A DNA stretch of 64,000 bases from an uncultured Rickettsiales bacterium (GTDB taxonomy: Bacteria > Pseudomonadota > Alphaproteobacteria > Micavibrionales > GCA-2720935): NCBI GenBank assembly GCA_950054255.1, contig CATLOR010000001.1, positions 186,001 through 250,000 on the forward strand, written 5' to 3'. Positions 33,720-40,927 of the stretch are shown here, in pieces (the first letter of the stretch is position 1; the number at the start of each line of letters is the position of its first letter). Position numbers and translations under genes: made by a program. The notes under the pieces are model-generated. The model did no database searches. It had not been told where the DNA came from and was given only the letters and a program-made list of their open reading frames with translations.

Positions 33720-33770
33720 TACTTTAAGGTAGTATTATAGTACTACACACAAAGACAGCAAAGGACGGAA

Positions 33771-36557
33771 ATGGCAACTTTTCATTTATCATTTAATACA
33801 CTCGCAGACGTTAATGGAGAAACTCCCTTAGCGCTAGATGTGCTTGTAAATGGGTTAATCGTTGCTACTGTTTCGCCTCTTGATGGCGAAGGAAATTTTG
33901 AGCTTTTATTAGATTACACAGGTGTTGCCCCTGCTAGTATCGCTTTTAGTTTTTCAGAAGGTAATCTCGGGGATAGCATTGAATTTACAAATGTTGAAGT
34001 CAACGCTATAGAGCAAGATATTATTGATGATTTAAGCCTTACCTCACTTTCTTTAGGTCAAACATCTTTGTTGGCTGTAAATGCAAGTAATTATGACACA
34101 ACGCCACCGACACTTGGAGAAGCAACCGTTACAGGAACTGAATCGGATGATGACAATGTCAATGGCGGTAACGAGGCTGACACAATTGATGGTCTTGGCG
34201 GTGATGACCGTATCAGAGGGCGTGGAGATGACGATGCAATTAATGGCGGCGATGGAAATGATTATATTTTTGGTGAAGATGGTAACGATGTAATATTAGG
34301 AGGTGCTGGTAATGATGTTTTATTTGGGAATGCTGACGATGACAGCCTTTATGGCGAAGAAGGCAATGACAACTTACTCGGTGGTGACGGTAACGACGTC
34401 TTAAATGGCGGTACAGGCAATGACGGCCTTTTGGGCGGTAATGGCGATGATGTTTTATTCGGAGAAGATGGTGGTGATTGGCTCATAGGTGGTAATGGCG
34501 ATGATCTTCTTTTTGGTGATGCTGGCGATGATTTCTTACTTGGTGATGCTGGCAATGACGGTTTAGCGGGTGGCGACGGCAATGATCAAATTCTTGGCGG
34601 TGCTGGTGATGACCTCATTTCTGGTGGCGCTGGCGATGACATGATTGGCGGCGGTGCTGGCAATGATATTATTAGTGGTGGTGAAGGTGAAGATATCATT
34701 TTAGGCGGCGATGACAATGATGAAATCTCTGGTGGCGCTGATGATGATATTATTTATGGTGAGGGAGGGAGTGACCTCTTATCAGGTGACAGTGGTAATG
34801 ACTTTATTTTTGGTGGAGCTGGCGCAGACACGCTTAATGGTGGCACTGGCAATGATGTGATCCGCGGCCATGGTTTAGATTTTAATGACATTTCAGCTCT
34901 TCTAAGAGATAACCCTGACATTGTTTATTCTGAAGAAACAGGGAGTTTCTATCAATATATAAACACTGGCTCTGTAATTAATCATACAAGCGCTGAATCA
35001 GCTGCAACCGCCTCTACATTAAATGGATTGAATGGGCATTTAGCTGTTATTACAACAGCCGCCGAACAAACTTTTATTGAAGATATTTGGGATAATGCAA
35101 ATGCATGGATCGCTGGTACAGATAGCGGAACCGAAGGTGTTTGGGTTTGGGATGTTGGCGCAGAAGCTGGTATTCAATTCAGCAATAGTGGTGGTACATC
35201 TGTTAATAATATGTTTGTAAGCTGGGAACCCTCTCAACCAAATGATAGTGATGGTTCACAAGATTATGCCTATATGCTTGATAATGGCAGCACTGGTTGG
35301 GCTGATGCGCCTGCAACACCGCCTGGTAATTTCGTTGATATCACAGGTTATTTCATCGAATGGGAAGCCGGCCTTATGGGTACAGATAATGCATCAGATA
35401 TAATTGATGGTGATGCAGGTGATGACTTAATCTATGCTTATGGTGGCGATGACTATATTATCGCAGGTGCTGATAATGATATTGTCTTTGCTGGAGACGG
35501 TGATGATTTCATCTCAGGAGATACTGGCAACGATGTCATATATGGTGGTAACGGTGTTGATACAGCTTCTTATGAATCAGCTGGTTCTGGTGTCACAATT
35601 GATCTTAATACAACAGCGAGCCAAAACACAGGCGGTGCTGGTAATGATGCATTAACAAGTATTGAAAACCTTATTGGCTCAAACTTCAATGACTCCTTAA
35701 CAGGCGATGAAAATGCAAACGCGCTTTCTGGATTAGATGGGAATGATACGCTTATTGGTGGTACAGCAACGCATATGTCTGTAACATCAAGCACACTCGT
35801 TTCATTTGGTGGAGGCCAAGATAATGGTGGCCAGATCAAATATCTAGATGATGGGGTTGGTGTTGAATTAGATGGTAATATGTGGAAACAAATTATGTTG
35901 GATTACACAGTCACCAGTGACACGGTTATTGAATTTGATTTCAAAAGCTCAAATGAAGCCGAAATATCAGCCATCGGATTTGATATAGATAATGGGATTA
36001 GTAGTAATTATGCCTTCAAGGTTTACGGCGACCAAAATTGGGGTATTAATGATTTTGATAATTATGATGGCTCAGGCGATTGGGTTCATTATGAGATTAA
36101 TGTTGGCGCTTACTACACAGGTTCATTCTCTCGTCTTTTCATTGCTAATGATGATGATGGAAATGGAAATGATGGTGATGGTTCATGGAAAAATATTGTC
36201 ATCCACGAAGGAGGCGCTGATAACACTTTAAATGGTGGTGAAGGTGTTGATGTTTTATACGGTGATGGCGGTCTTGATACATTCGTATTTGATAACATCA
36301 ATGATATTGATATTATTCATTCATTCAACGAACAAGACGGTGATATCCTTGATATTTCAGATATTTTGGAAGGATATATTGATGGCGTTTCGGATATTGA
36401 TGATTTCGTTAATTTCTCTAAATCTGGCGACCATTCAATTCTATCAGTCAATGTTGACGGGGCTGGTGGCGGATTCACGCAAATCGCAGAATTGCGCGGT
36501 GCATCTGACCTAGATGAAACATCACTCCTCGCAAATGGTAATATCGTTGTTTTTTAA
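33771..36557 (+). CDS. RTX exoprotein with C-type lectin domain, type I secretion substrate
   Basis: This 928-residue acidic protein has no signal peptide. Residues 1-115 form a beta-rich domain. Residues about 130-365 are RTX calcium-binding nonapeptides (GGxGxDxLxG), with more at about 545-600 and 815-835. Between them is a C-type-lectin-like domain (about 375-540; GHLAVITTAAEQTFI, WIAGTDSGTEGVWVW, WEPSQPND). A second beta domain lies at about 665-810. The end (DTFVFDNINDIDIIHSFN, DILDISDIL, ending NGNIVVF) is the C-terminal target region of type I secretion. Calcium would fold it outside the cell. It is likely a surface adhesin or sugar-binding exoprotein. The secretion ABC genes are not in this window. 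AAGGACGG precedes the ATG. A CtrA-type box lies upstream. Confidence 0.9.
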   Translation: MATFHLSFNTLADVNGETPLALDVLVNGLIVATVSPLDGEGNFELLLDYTGVAPASIAFSFSEGNLGDSIEFTNVEVNAIEQDIIDDLSLTSLSLGQTSLLAVNASNYDTTPPTLGEATVTGTESDDDNVNGGNEADTIDGLGGDDRIRGRGDDDAINGGDGNDYIFGEDGNDVILGGAGNDVLFGNADDDSLYGEEGNDNLLGGDGNDVLNGGTGNDGLLGGNGDDVLFGEDGGDWLIGGNGDDLLFGDAGDDFLLGDAGNDGLAGGDGNDQILGGAGDDLISGGAGDDMIGGGAGNDIISGGEGEDIILGGDDNDEISGGADDDIIYGEGGSDLLSGDSGNDFIFGGAGADTLNGGTGNDVIRGHGLDFNDISALLRDNPDIVYSEETGSFYQYINTGSVINHTSAESAATASTLNGLNGHLAVITTAAEQTFIEDIWDNANAWIAGTDSGTEGVWVWDVGAEAGIQFSNSGGTSVNNMFVSWEPSQPNDSDGSQDYAYMLDNGSTGWADAPATPPGNFVDITGYFIEWEAGLMGTDNASDIIDGDAGDDLIYAYGGDDYIIAGADNDIVFAGDGDDFISGDTGNDVIYGGNGVDTASYESAGSGVTIDLNTTASQNTGGAGNDALTSIENLIGSNFNDSLTGDENANALSGLDGNDTLIGGTATHMSVTSSTLVSFGGGQDNGGQIKYLDDGVGVELDGNMWKQIMLDYTVTSDTVIEFDFKSSNEAEISAIGFDIDNGISSNYAFKVYGDQNWGINDFDNYDGSGDWVHYEINVGAYYTGSFSRLFIANDDDGNGNDGDGSWKNIVIHEGGADNTLNGGEGVDVLYGDGGLDTFVFDNINDIDIIHSFNEQDGDILDISDILEGYIDGVSDIDDFVNFSKSGDHSILSVNVDGAGGGFTQIAELRGASDLDETSLLANGNIVVF
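34160..34870 (+). repeat. RTX nonapeptide-coding tandem repeat block
   Basis: About 25 degenerate 27-bp units encode GGxGxDxLxG-type calcium-binding turns (such as GGDGNDVLNGGTGNDGLLGG). Smaller blocks occur at about 35380-35560 and 36215-36260 within the same gene. The GGTGATGG-type repeats make long shadow frames on the other strand that are not genes. Confidence 0.85.
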
Positions 36558-36682
36558 GCCAATTTTCTTTGCTGTTTAAGCTTAGTCAATCGCGCAATCT
36601 CAGCCTTAGCCTTTTCATCTGTTTCAAAATAAAATGACATTCCCTCAGGATAGGGGTCTTTCTTTTCTGTCGTACCTCTCAC
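36554..36682 (-). CDS. Small hypothetical protein, 42 residues
   Basis: The frame starts with a GTG whose GTGA overlaps the stop of the 128-residue gene (36679-37065), a typical coupled junction. The product is charged and helical (VRGTTEKKDPYPEGMSFYFE, then a Lys/Arg/Ala-rich helix ending in KLA). It ends within the last bases of the convergent RTX gene. An internal ATG at 36638-36640 is another possible start. I do not recognise it. Confidence 0.5.
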   Translation of the reverse strand: MRGTTEKKDPYPEGMSFYFETDEKAKAEIARLTKLKQQRKLA

Positions 36683-37065
36683 AAAACAAGCGCGTACACA
36701 TCTTCAACAAATTTTTTTACTTCCTCAACAGGAATTGTAAAACTTCGAATCTTTCCACAGCCATCGATATAAGCTTCCACACAAACCGTTGTATCATTAT
36801 CATGTATTTTAGAGACGACAACTGCTTCAACATGTTCGGGTGATATGATGGCTTGGCCTGTTTTTTCGCCGTTATATTCATAAAGAGGCAAAGACGTAAG
36901 TGCTTTTCCAGATTGTGCTAATATGTCTTGAATATAATCTAGATCATGAATCCACTCGCTTCGATTAATCCTAATAGCCTCTTCATCTTGTAAAGTGTAA
37001 AACATAGATAAGCCTTGATCTAATTCCAAAACAGCCACAATATCTTGCCTATCAATATAGATCAT
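36679..37065 (-). CDS. Hypothetical protein, 128 residues
   Basis: I do not recognise this family. It is a soluble, acidic alpha/beta protein without signal peptide. Notable segments are IDRQDIVAVLELDQGLSMFY, SEWIHDLDYIQDIL and AVVVSKIHDNDTTVCVEAYI. It ends in a helix (VEEVKKFVEDVYALVL). It is coupled to the 42-residue gene downstream by a GTGA overlap. It lies 49 bp downstream of the HEIFH protein gene, from which it is separated by a terminator. Confidence 0.6.
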   Translation of the reverse strand: MIYIDRQDIVAVLELDQGLSMFYTLQDEEAIRINRSEWIHDLDYIQDILAQSGKALTSLPLYEYNGEKTGQAIISPEHVEAVVVSKIHDNDTTVCVEAYIDGCGKIRSFTIPVEEVKKFVEDVYALVL

Positions 37066-37090
37066 TGAGCCATTTTTATTTTCAATTGAA

Positions 37091-37132
37091 AATAAAAAAA
37101 CCCATCCTTCTATATTACTTAACTATAGAAGG
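37091..37132 (-). terminator. Intrinsic terminator after the 37115-38683 gene
   Basis: On the minus strand CCTTCTATA, a 9-base loop and TATAGAAGG form a stem (37106-37132), followed by a T-rich run (TTTTTTTATTTTC). The stem overlaps the stop codon of the gene it serves. Confidence 0.7.
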
Positions 37133-38683
37133 GGTTGATACCACAGATCCATTTTTTGGTTGAGCGCGCTGGCTAACATGAACACCTTTATTAAAGTCTT
37201 GCGCCAAGCCAGAATCAAGTTGAGCACGGTGTTGTTGGTAGGCATCTGTCAAAGAAGATCCACTTGCGACTTCTTGCAGTAGGTTTGGATTCTTAATGAG
37301 GTATGTTAGAGCGGCTGTCCCATACAAATCATCTGCCATATCATAAATAGGGTTTGGTGCTAGGCCTGTACTATGTTTTTCTACAATTCTATAAGATAAG
37401 ATACGCGCTGCTTTATAATCGGCATGATTGCCCGTTTCTTTAAAACTCAATAAACTAGACGCCATGATTTGTTCTAATCCCATATCTGGAACAGGGTCTA
37501 GGACAGTCACACTTTGATCTCCATTGATATAATCATAGGCTTGTACAACACGCTGAGCGACAGGGAGTATATCTTGTCTTTCTCTAAGTAAGTCAATCGT
37601 CCCCGCAATTACTTCATCTTGGCTAAGGCCTGGCGAGATAGAAGCTTCTATATAGGCACTTATAACAGAGTTTTGGATATGTTGATCAATCATTTTCTCT
37701 TCTGTTAGCTCATAGGCTTCCATCATTTCATTCGTCTTATCATAAGCCGCACGCCAATTTGACAACTGATAACTCAATGCGCCACTATTTCCTTCAAATA
37801 AAGGGATTGCTTGCCTTAATAATAGACCAGCATCATATGCGATATTAAGAGTATGATGCGCCATTAGAGGACGATTAAAATCACTCTCCGCTATCTTATC
37901 AGTTAGAACAGAAACAGGAGCATTATTCATCCCCATTAAAACCACAGAACCCAAAGTTGCATGATGTTCATGATTGGCACGTGCCATCATAATACCTGCA
38001 TGAGCGCCACTATCCATAAAGCCAACGCCAACGCTCTCATTATGTGCTGCTGTTTCCATGTCAGGAAGGGAGGATCCTTCTAAATCTTCCAAACAATGGA
38101 AAATCTCGTGAATATAGCGAACAGCATGCTCTTGAATTTCATCCGCTGTAAAGGCGTTTACACTTTCGAAATCATATGCGCCGTCCTCAACCTTAAAACG
38201 GGGCCAAGCAGAGGCCACACATACGGTTCCTAGACTAGGCGTTGAAAATGTTTCCGCACTTCCTGCTATTGTCCTATCTTGCTGGACTTCTAATTTACCT
38301 TGTAAGAAATGATCAAATTGATTGCCTCCAATATCAAGGCGTTTTTCTATGTCTTGGATTTGTGTTTCTAGGTCACCTAAAGGATTAAAGACCGCAATTC
38401 TATCTTTATATTCTGGGTAATCTTGGTGAAAGGAACTTTCTATGTCTGCGACCATTTGTGAATAGCCTTCAACACCTTCATAAGAAGATATTTGCTGAGG
38501 ATCGTCTTGAGCAAAAGCACCTGCGGAGAACGTATTTACAGCTAAAAAAGCAAGCCCCATAAGACTATTTCGTCTTATAGACTTTGCTTCTTTAGAACGC
38601 GGTAATTCAAGACGAAAACCACCTGATAAATGCGCCCCTATCTTCTCATATAACGTTAATTTATGATCTGACTTATTTTCCAT
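37115..38683 (-). CDS. Exported putative zinc metallopeptidase-like protein with HEIFH motif
   Basis: This 522-residue protein has an N-terminal signal after an unusually long n-region of about 30 residues (then SLMGLAFLAVNTFSAGAFA, cut after AFA). The mature part contains VRYIHEIFHCLED, a zincin-like HExxH motif, followed by mostly helical sequence. I do not recognise the family. I chose the ATG at 38683 because AGGAATGAG stands upstream; a frame from 38758 lacks a ribosome-binding site. It is one of three unrelated-looking HExxH proteins here (others at 40928 and 49521). Catalysis is inferred from the motif only. Confidence 0.62.
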   Translation of the reverse strand: MENKSDHKLTLYEKIGAHLSGGFRLELPRSKEAKSIRRNSLMGLAFLAVNTFSAGAFAQDDPQQISSYEGVEGYSQMVADIESSFHQDYPEYKDRIAVFNPLGDLETQIQDIEKRLDIGGNQFDHFLQGKLEVQQDRTIAGSAETFSTPSLGTVCVASAWPRFKVEDGAYDFESVNAFTADEIQEHAVRYIHEIFHCLEDLEGSSLPDMETAAHNESVGVGFMDSGAHAGIMMARANHEHHATLGSVVLMGMNNAPVSVLTDKIAESDFNRPLMAHHTLNIAYDAGLLLRQAIPLFEGNSGALSYQLSNWRAAYDKTNEMMEAYELTEEKMIDQHIQNSVISAYIEASISPGLSQDEVIAGTIDLLRERQDILPVAQRVVQAYDYINGDQSVTVLDPVPDMGLEQIMASSLLSFKETGNHADYKAARILSYRIVEKHSTGLAPNPIYDMADDLYGTAALTYLIKNPNLLQEVASGSSLTDAYQQHRAQLDSGLAQDFNKGVHVSQRAQPKNGSVVSTPSIVK

Positions 38684-38812
38684 CTCATTCCTATATATTG
38701 TGCCATTTTCGCACATAGAGATTGATAATATGTTAATAAAAACAGTGATTAAAACCAATAATGTTGCTATCTCATCTCAACTATGAGAATCTTTAAAAAA
38801 GAGGAGATTTTT

Positions 38813-39079
38813 TTGATCATGGATAATACACCTGCCCCACATTCAGTTTTAAAGAAACTCTATGTCATGATTGCTTTATGCTTACTTGCTTTTGATGCTT
38901 ATATTCTTCATAAACAAGTCATTAAGATTCAAGAAGGGCTTGGAATTCCAACGCATTATAAAATTATAACACTTGAGCATAACCCAACAGAATTTTGGAT
39001 TATTGTCCTGATTATTGGTGTTCTCGGAGCAACTTTACTCAGCCGTGGCATGAAAATCGAACGCCCAAATGGGTATTAA
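38813..39079 (+). CDS. Small inner-membrane protein with two helices
   Basis: The protein of 88 residues has two transmembrane helices (LYVMIALCLLAFDAYILH and FWIIVLIIGVLGATLLS) joined by a hydrophilic loop of about 28 residues. I do not recognise it. The start is uncertain: TTG at 38813 has GAGGAG six bases upstream; the ATG at 38819 has it 12 bases upstream; an ATG at 38783 has none. Its stop codon overlaps the first dyad of the sigma-54-type control region that follows. Confidence 0.6.
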   Translation: MIMDNTPAPHSVLKKLYVMIALCLLAFDAYILHKQVIKIQEGLGIPTHYKIITLEHNPTEFWIIVLIIGVLGATLLSRGMKIERPNGY

Positions 39080-39140
39080 TTGCCCAGTTAATAGGCATAT
39101 TTTGCCCAATAACCCCCTTTTAATGGGTAATATTTGCCTA
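39070..39140 (+). promoter_or_regulatory. Three 17-bp dyads: candidate enhancer (UAS) for a sigma-54 activator
   Basis: Three copies of TRGGYA-N5-TGCCYA are visible: TGGGTA-TTAAT-TGCCCA (39070-39086), TAGGCA-TATTT-TGCCCA (39092-39108) and TGGGTA-ATATT-TGCCTA (39124-39140). Their starts are 22 and 32 bp apart, two and three helical turns, so they lie on one DNA face. They are 75-145 bp upstream of a sigma-54 -24/-12 promoter, the usual distance for an enhancer-binding protein. The LuxO-like activator encoded at 47017-48462 is the best candidate in this window. Confidence 0.7.
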
Positions 39141-39153
39141 GTTTTTGAATTTA

Positions 39154-39168
39154 TTAACAATTAGTTAA
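39154..39168 (+). promoter_or_regulatory. CtrA-type box
   Basis: TTAA-CAATTAG-TTAA matches the CtrA consensus exactly. It lies between the dyad array and the -24/-12 promoter. In AT-rich DNA a chance match is possible. Confidence 0.4.
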
Positions 39169-39213
39169 TACCATAATCCTTATTTTCCGTCATTTTTTAC
39201 CTAGGTCAATTTT

Positions 39214-39230
39214 TTGGCATGCTTTCTGCT
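39214..39230 (+). promoter_or_regulatory. Sigma-54 (-24/-12) promoter
   Basis: TTGGCATGCTTTCTGCT matches YTGGCACGrnnnTTGCW with the invariant GG (39216-39217) and GC (39228-39229) at exact spacing. No good sigma-70 elements are seen at the same place. Transcription would start near 39240. Confidence 0.72.
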
Positions 39231-39239
39231 TAATATATC

Positions 39240-39597
39240 CTCAACAGAGCAAAGAGGTTGTTTTCCCCTCCTCGACACATGACTCAAGTGATTACACTTT
39301 ACAACTCAAAATAATCTCTTTGTTTCTGTTTCCAGGTCAATAGGTTTAAGGAAGCCAATTAAGATTTGGGACACACCCCAGAAAGGAAAAAAAGAAGCGA
39401 CACACTTCTATGACACATAATCTTAGGTATCGGAACGCTCGCGTTTACACTCCTTCCTCGACACTTATGACACAACTACACCCCAATAAGGAGAGAGCGC
39501 AGTTTTTTTCAAAAACAGTTCTATGTTATAAAGTTCCAGACCTAAGACTTGATACCCCCGATTTTGATGGAAGAAGCCATTAATCGGGGGTTTTTTT
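39240..39597 (+). ncRNA. Candidate structured regulatory RNA, about 355 nt
   Basis: The segment lies between a sigma-54 promoter and a strong terminator and has no convincing reading frame. It can fold extensively. CAAAGAGGTTGTTTT (39250-39264) pairs with AAAATAATCTCTTTG (39308-39322) over 15 bp with two G-U pairs, enclosing a 43-nt loop. TCTTAGGT (39421-39428) pairs with ACCTAAGA (39540-39547), and GGAAC (39432-39436) with GTTCC (39533-39537). Inside this, GCTC/GAGC and CTCCTT/AAGGAG (39450-39455/39488-39493) pair. Both big loops show TCCTCGACAC followed by ATGACxCAA (39269-39287; 39455-39475), and a third, looser copy is at 39397-39420. CU-rich stretches (CCCCTCCTC, CTCCTTCCTC) could bind Shine-Dalgarno sites. 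By position it is a functional analogue of Vibrio Qrr RNAs, though it is larger and not recognisably homologous. Confidence 0.65.
39555..39597 (+). terminator. Intrinsic terminator of the candidate RNA
   Basis: CCCCCGATT (39555-39563) pairs with AATCGGGGG (39582-39590), with ATGG/CCAT pairing further in, followed by seven T residues. It is one of the strongest terminators in the window and has no protein gene immediately upstream on this strand. Confidence 0.88.
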
Positions 39598-39616
39598 CAA
39601 GTATTCTCTTTAGGTA

Positions 39617-40177
39617 TTATCCAACCATTTTTAAAACCATTTGCTTAGACGCAAATGTATTAATAGAGCGTAATTTCTCTTTAAATGCTTGAACAGGGTT
39701 GCCTTCCATAAAAGCCGCATGGCGCGACAAACGAACCTGTATCATTGGACGGTGAAAAAGAGGTTTATTTTCACGTGTTACAACATCTAATACTTGTAAA
39801 CGGTCTCTCAATAAGTCTGTAATTTTAAAACTCGGTGAGAGCATGTCACGTGATGTTGATACAAACACAGCTTGTACTAAGCCATTTCGTTGTGCCTCAG
39901 TTAAGCCTGTTACGAAATCGATACGGTCTTGTGAAGACAAGAAAACACCCGCTTCTATTTCAAAATCATCAAGCTCTTCAGGTGCCACAAAGATTGGTTT
40001 ATCAAACATATCAAAACCTACAAAAACATTCCCTTCATTATCTAAAATGAAGCTTTGTCTTTCAATTGTTACATCCGTAAATAAATCTCTTGGGGAGGTT
40101 GGCATTTCTGTAACCTTAGGTTCAATAGCCATGAGAATGTTAAATTCGTCGTTAATTCTGTTTTCTTCAATAAGCAT
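39617..40177 (-). CDS. Hypothetical protein, 186 residues
   Basis: I do not recognise this family. It is a soluble alpha/beta protein without signal peptide. It contains SFILDNEGNVFVGFDMFDKP and the segment PIFVAPEELDDFEIEAGVFL, and a basic C-terminal helix (FKEKLRSINTFASKQMVLKM). It lies convergent to the candidate RNA, whose terminator ends 20 bp from its stop. The upstream region 40178-40433 (256 bp) is AT-rich and shows no gene or clear signal. Confidence 0.6.
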   Translation of the reverse strand: MLIEENRINDEFNILMAIEPKVTEMPTSPRDLFTDVTIERQSFILDNEGNVFVGFDMFDKPIFVAPEELDDFEIEAGVFLSSQDRIDFVTGLTEAQRNGLVQAVFVSTSRDMLSPSFKITDLLRDRLQVLDVVTRENKPLFHRPMIQVRLSRHAAFMEGNPVQAFKEKLRSINTFASKQMVLKMVG

Positions 40178-40433
40178 GTCAAAAAAATCCTTTCACTTTG
40201 AAAAAGTCAAAATATTAATTTGTCATCCCTGTGGTTGTTCATTGTGTTTTTTTATTCTTGATGCTGTATATACGCTCTTTTTATAAAAGAACAAGAGGCA
40301 AATACATCTTTCTGATAGAAAGCATGAAAACATAAAAAAATAACCTGATATAGAAATAAAATTACAATTACAACACCTATGGAAAAATTATTCTTTCCCA
40401 TAGCGCAATAAAAACATAATTATAATATATATG

Positions 40434-40811
40434 TTAAGTTTTTAAAGAACGTGCAACGGCTGCTTTAATTTTAGCGGGTCCATCCTTTGGCAATTTGCAC
40501 TTCTCTCCCGCTTTTGAAGCGAAATCCATAAGAAGACTTACTTTTACTAACTGACCATTTCCTCGGATACGCGCTTCAATTTGGCCAGCATCATTGACTT
40601 TTACGCGAGCAAAAAAGCCTGAATCTTGAATACGAATAGAAAAAGCACGCTCTTTTGAAGTATGCGGCTCTCCAAAAACATACATATAATGTTCATCATT
40701 CACGACAGGTTCTTTACCTGTTAATTCAATAACACAGGCATTAAATTCATCTATGAAGCTATTAGAACAGCAAATAACTTGCTTAAAATCATCCAAAGAA
40801 GCTTTAATCAT
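40434..40811 (-). CDS. Hypothetical protein, 125 residues
   Basis: I do not recognise this family. It is soluble, with segments YMYVFGEPHTSKERAFSIRI and GFFARVKVNDAGQIEARIRG suggesting a beta-sheet domain. A C-terminal basic helix follows (LPKDGPAKIKAAVARSLKT). It has no signal peptide. It reads divergently from the lipoprotein gene at 40928. Confidence 0.6.
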   Translation of the reverse strand: MIKASLDDFKQVICCSNSFIDEFNACVIELTGKEPVVNDEHYMYVFGEPHTSKERAFSIRIQDSGFFARVKVNDAGQIEARIRGNGQLVKVSLLMDFASKAGEKCKLPKDGPAKIKAAVARSLKT

Positions 40812-40927
40812 TTTCTTACCTAACTCTTTTATAATTTTGATTTCAAAAACTTTACCACTCTTATTAAATTATGTCAATAGAAGAATTTGTTGACATAAAC
40901 GTGTAGCTTTCTTACGATCTATTTATT

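Noticed and set aside
34349..34582. Pro/Ser-rich minus-strand frames within the RTX gene
   Set aside because: They are the antisense of GGxGxD-coding repeats; low-complexity shadow, not a gene.
39321..39365. Resemblance of the candidate RNA segment to SRP RNA (CCAGGTCA...GGAAGCC)
   Set aside because: The conserved GGAA-tetraloop stem with its symmetric loops is not formed, so the likeness is limited to a few bases.
33371..39377. The 13-mer TTGGGACACACCC at 33371 near attR and again at about 39366 in the candidate RNA
   Set aside because: Only 13 bases are shared and the surroundings differ; in GACAC-rich sequence this may be chance. No second att site or integrase remnant is near it.
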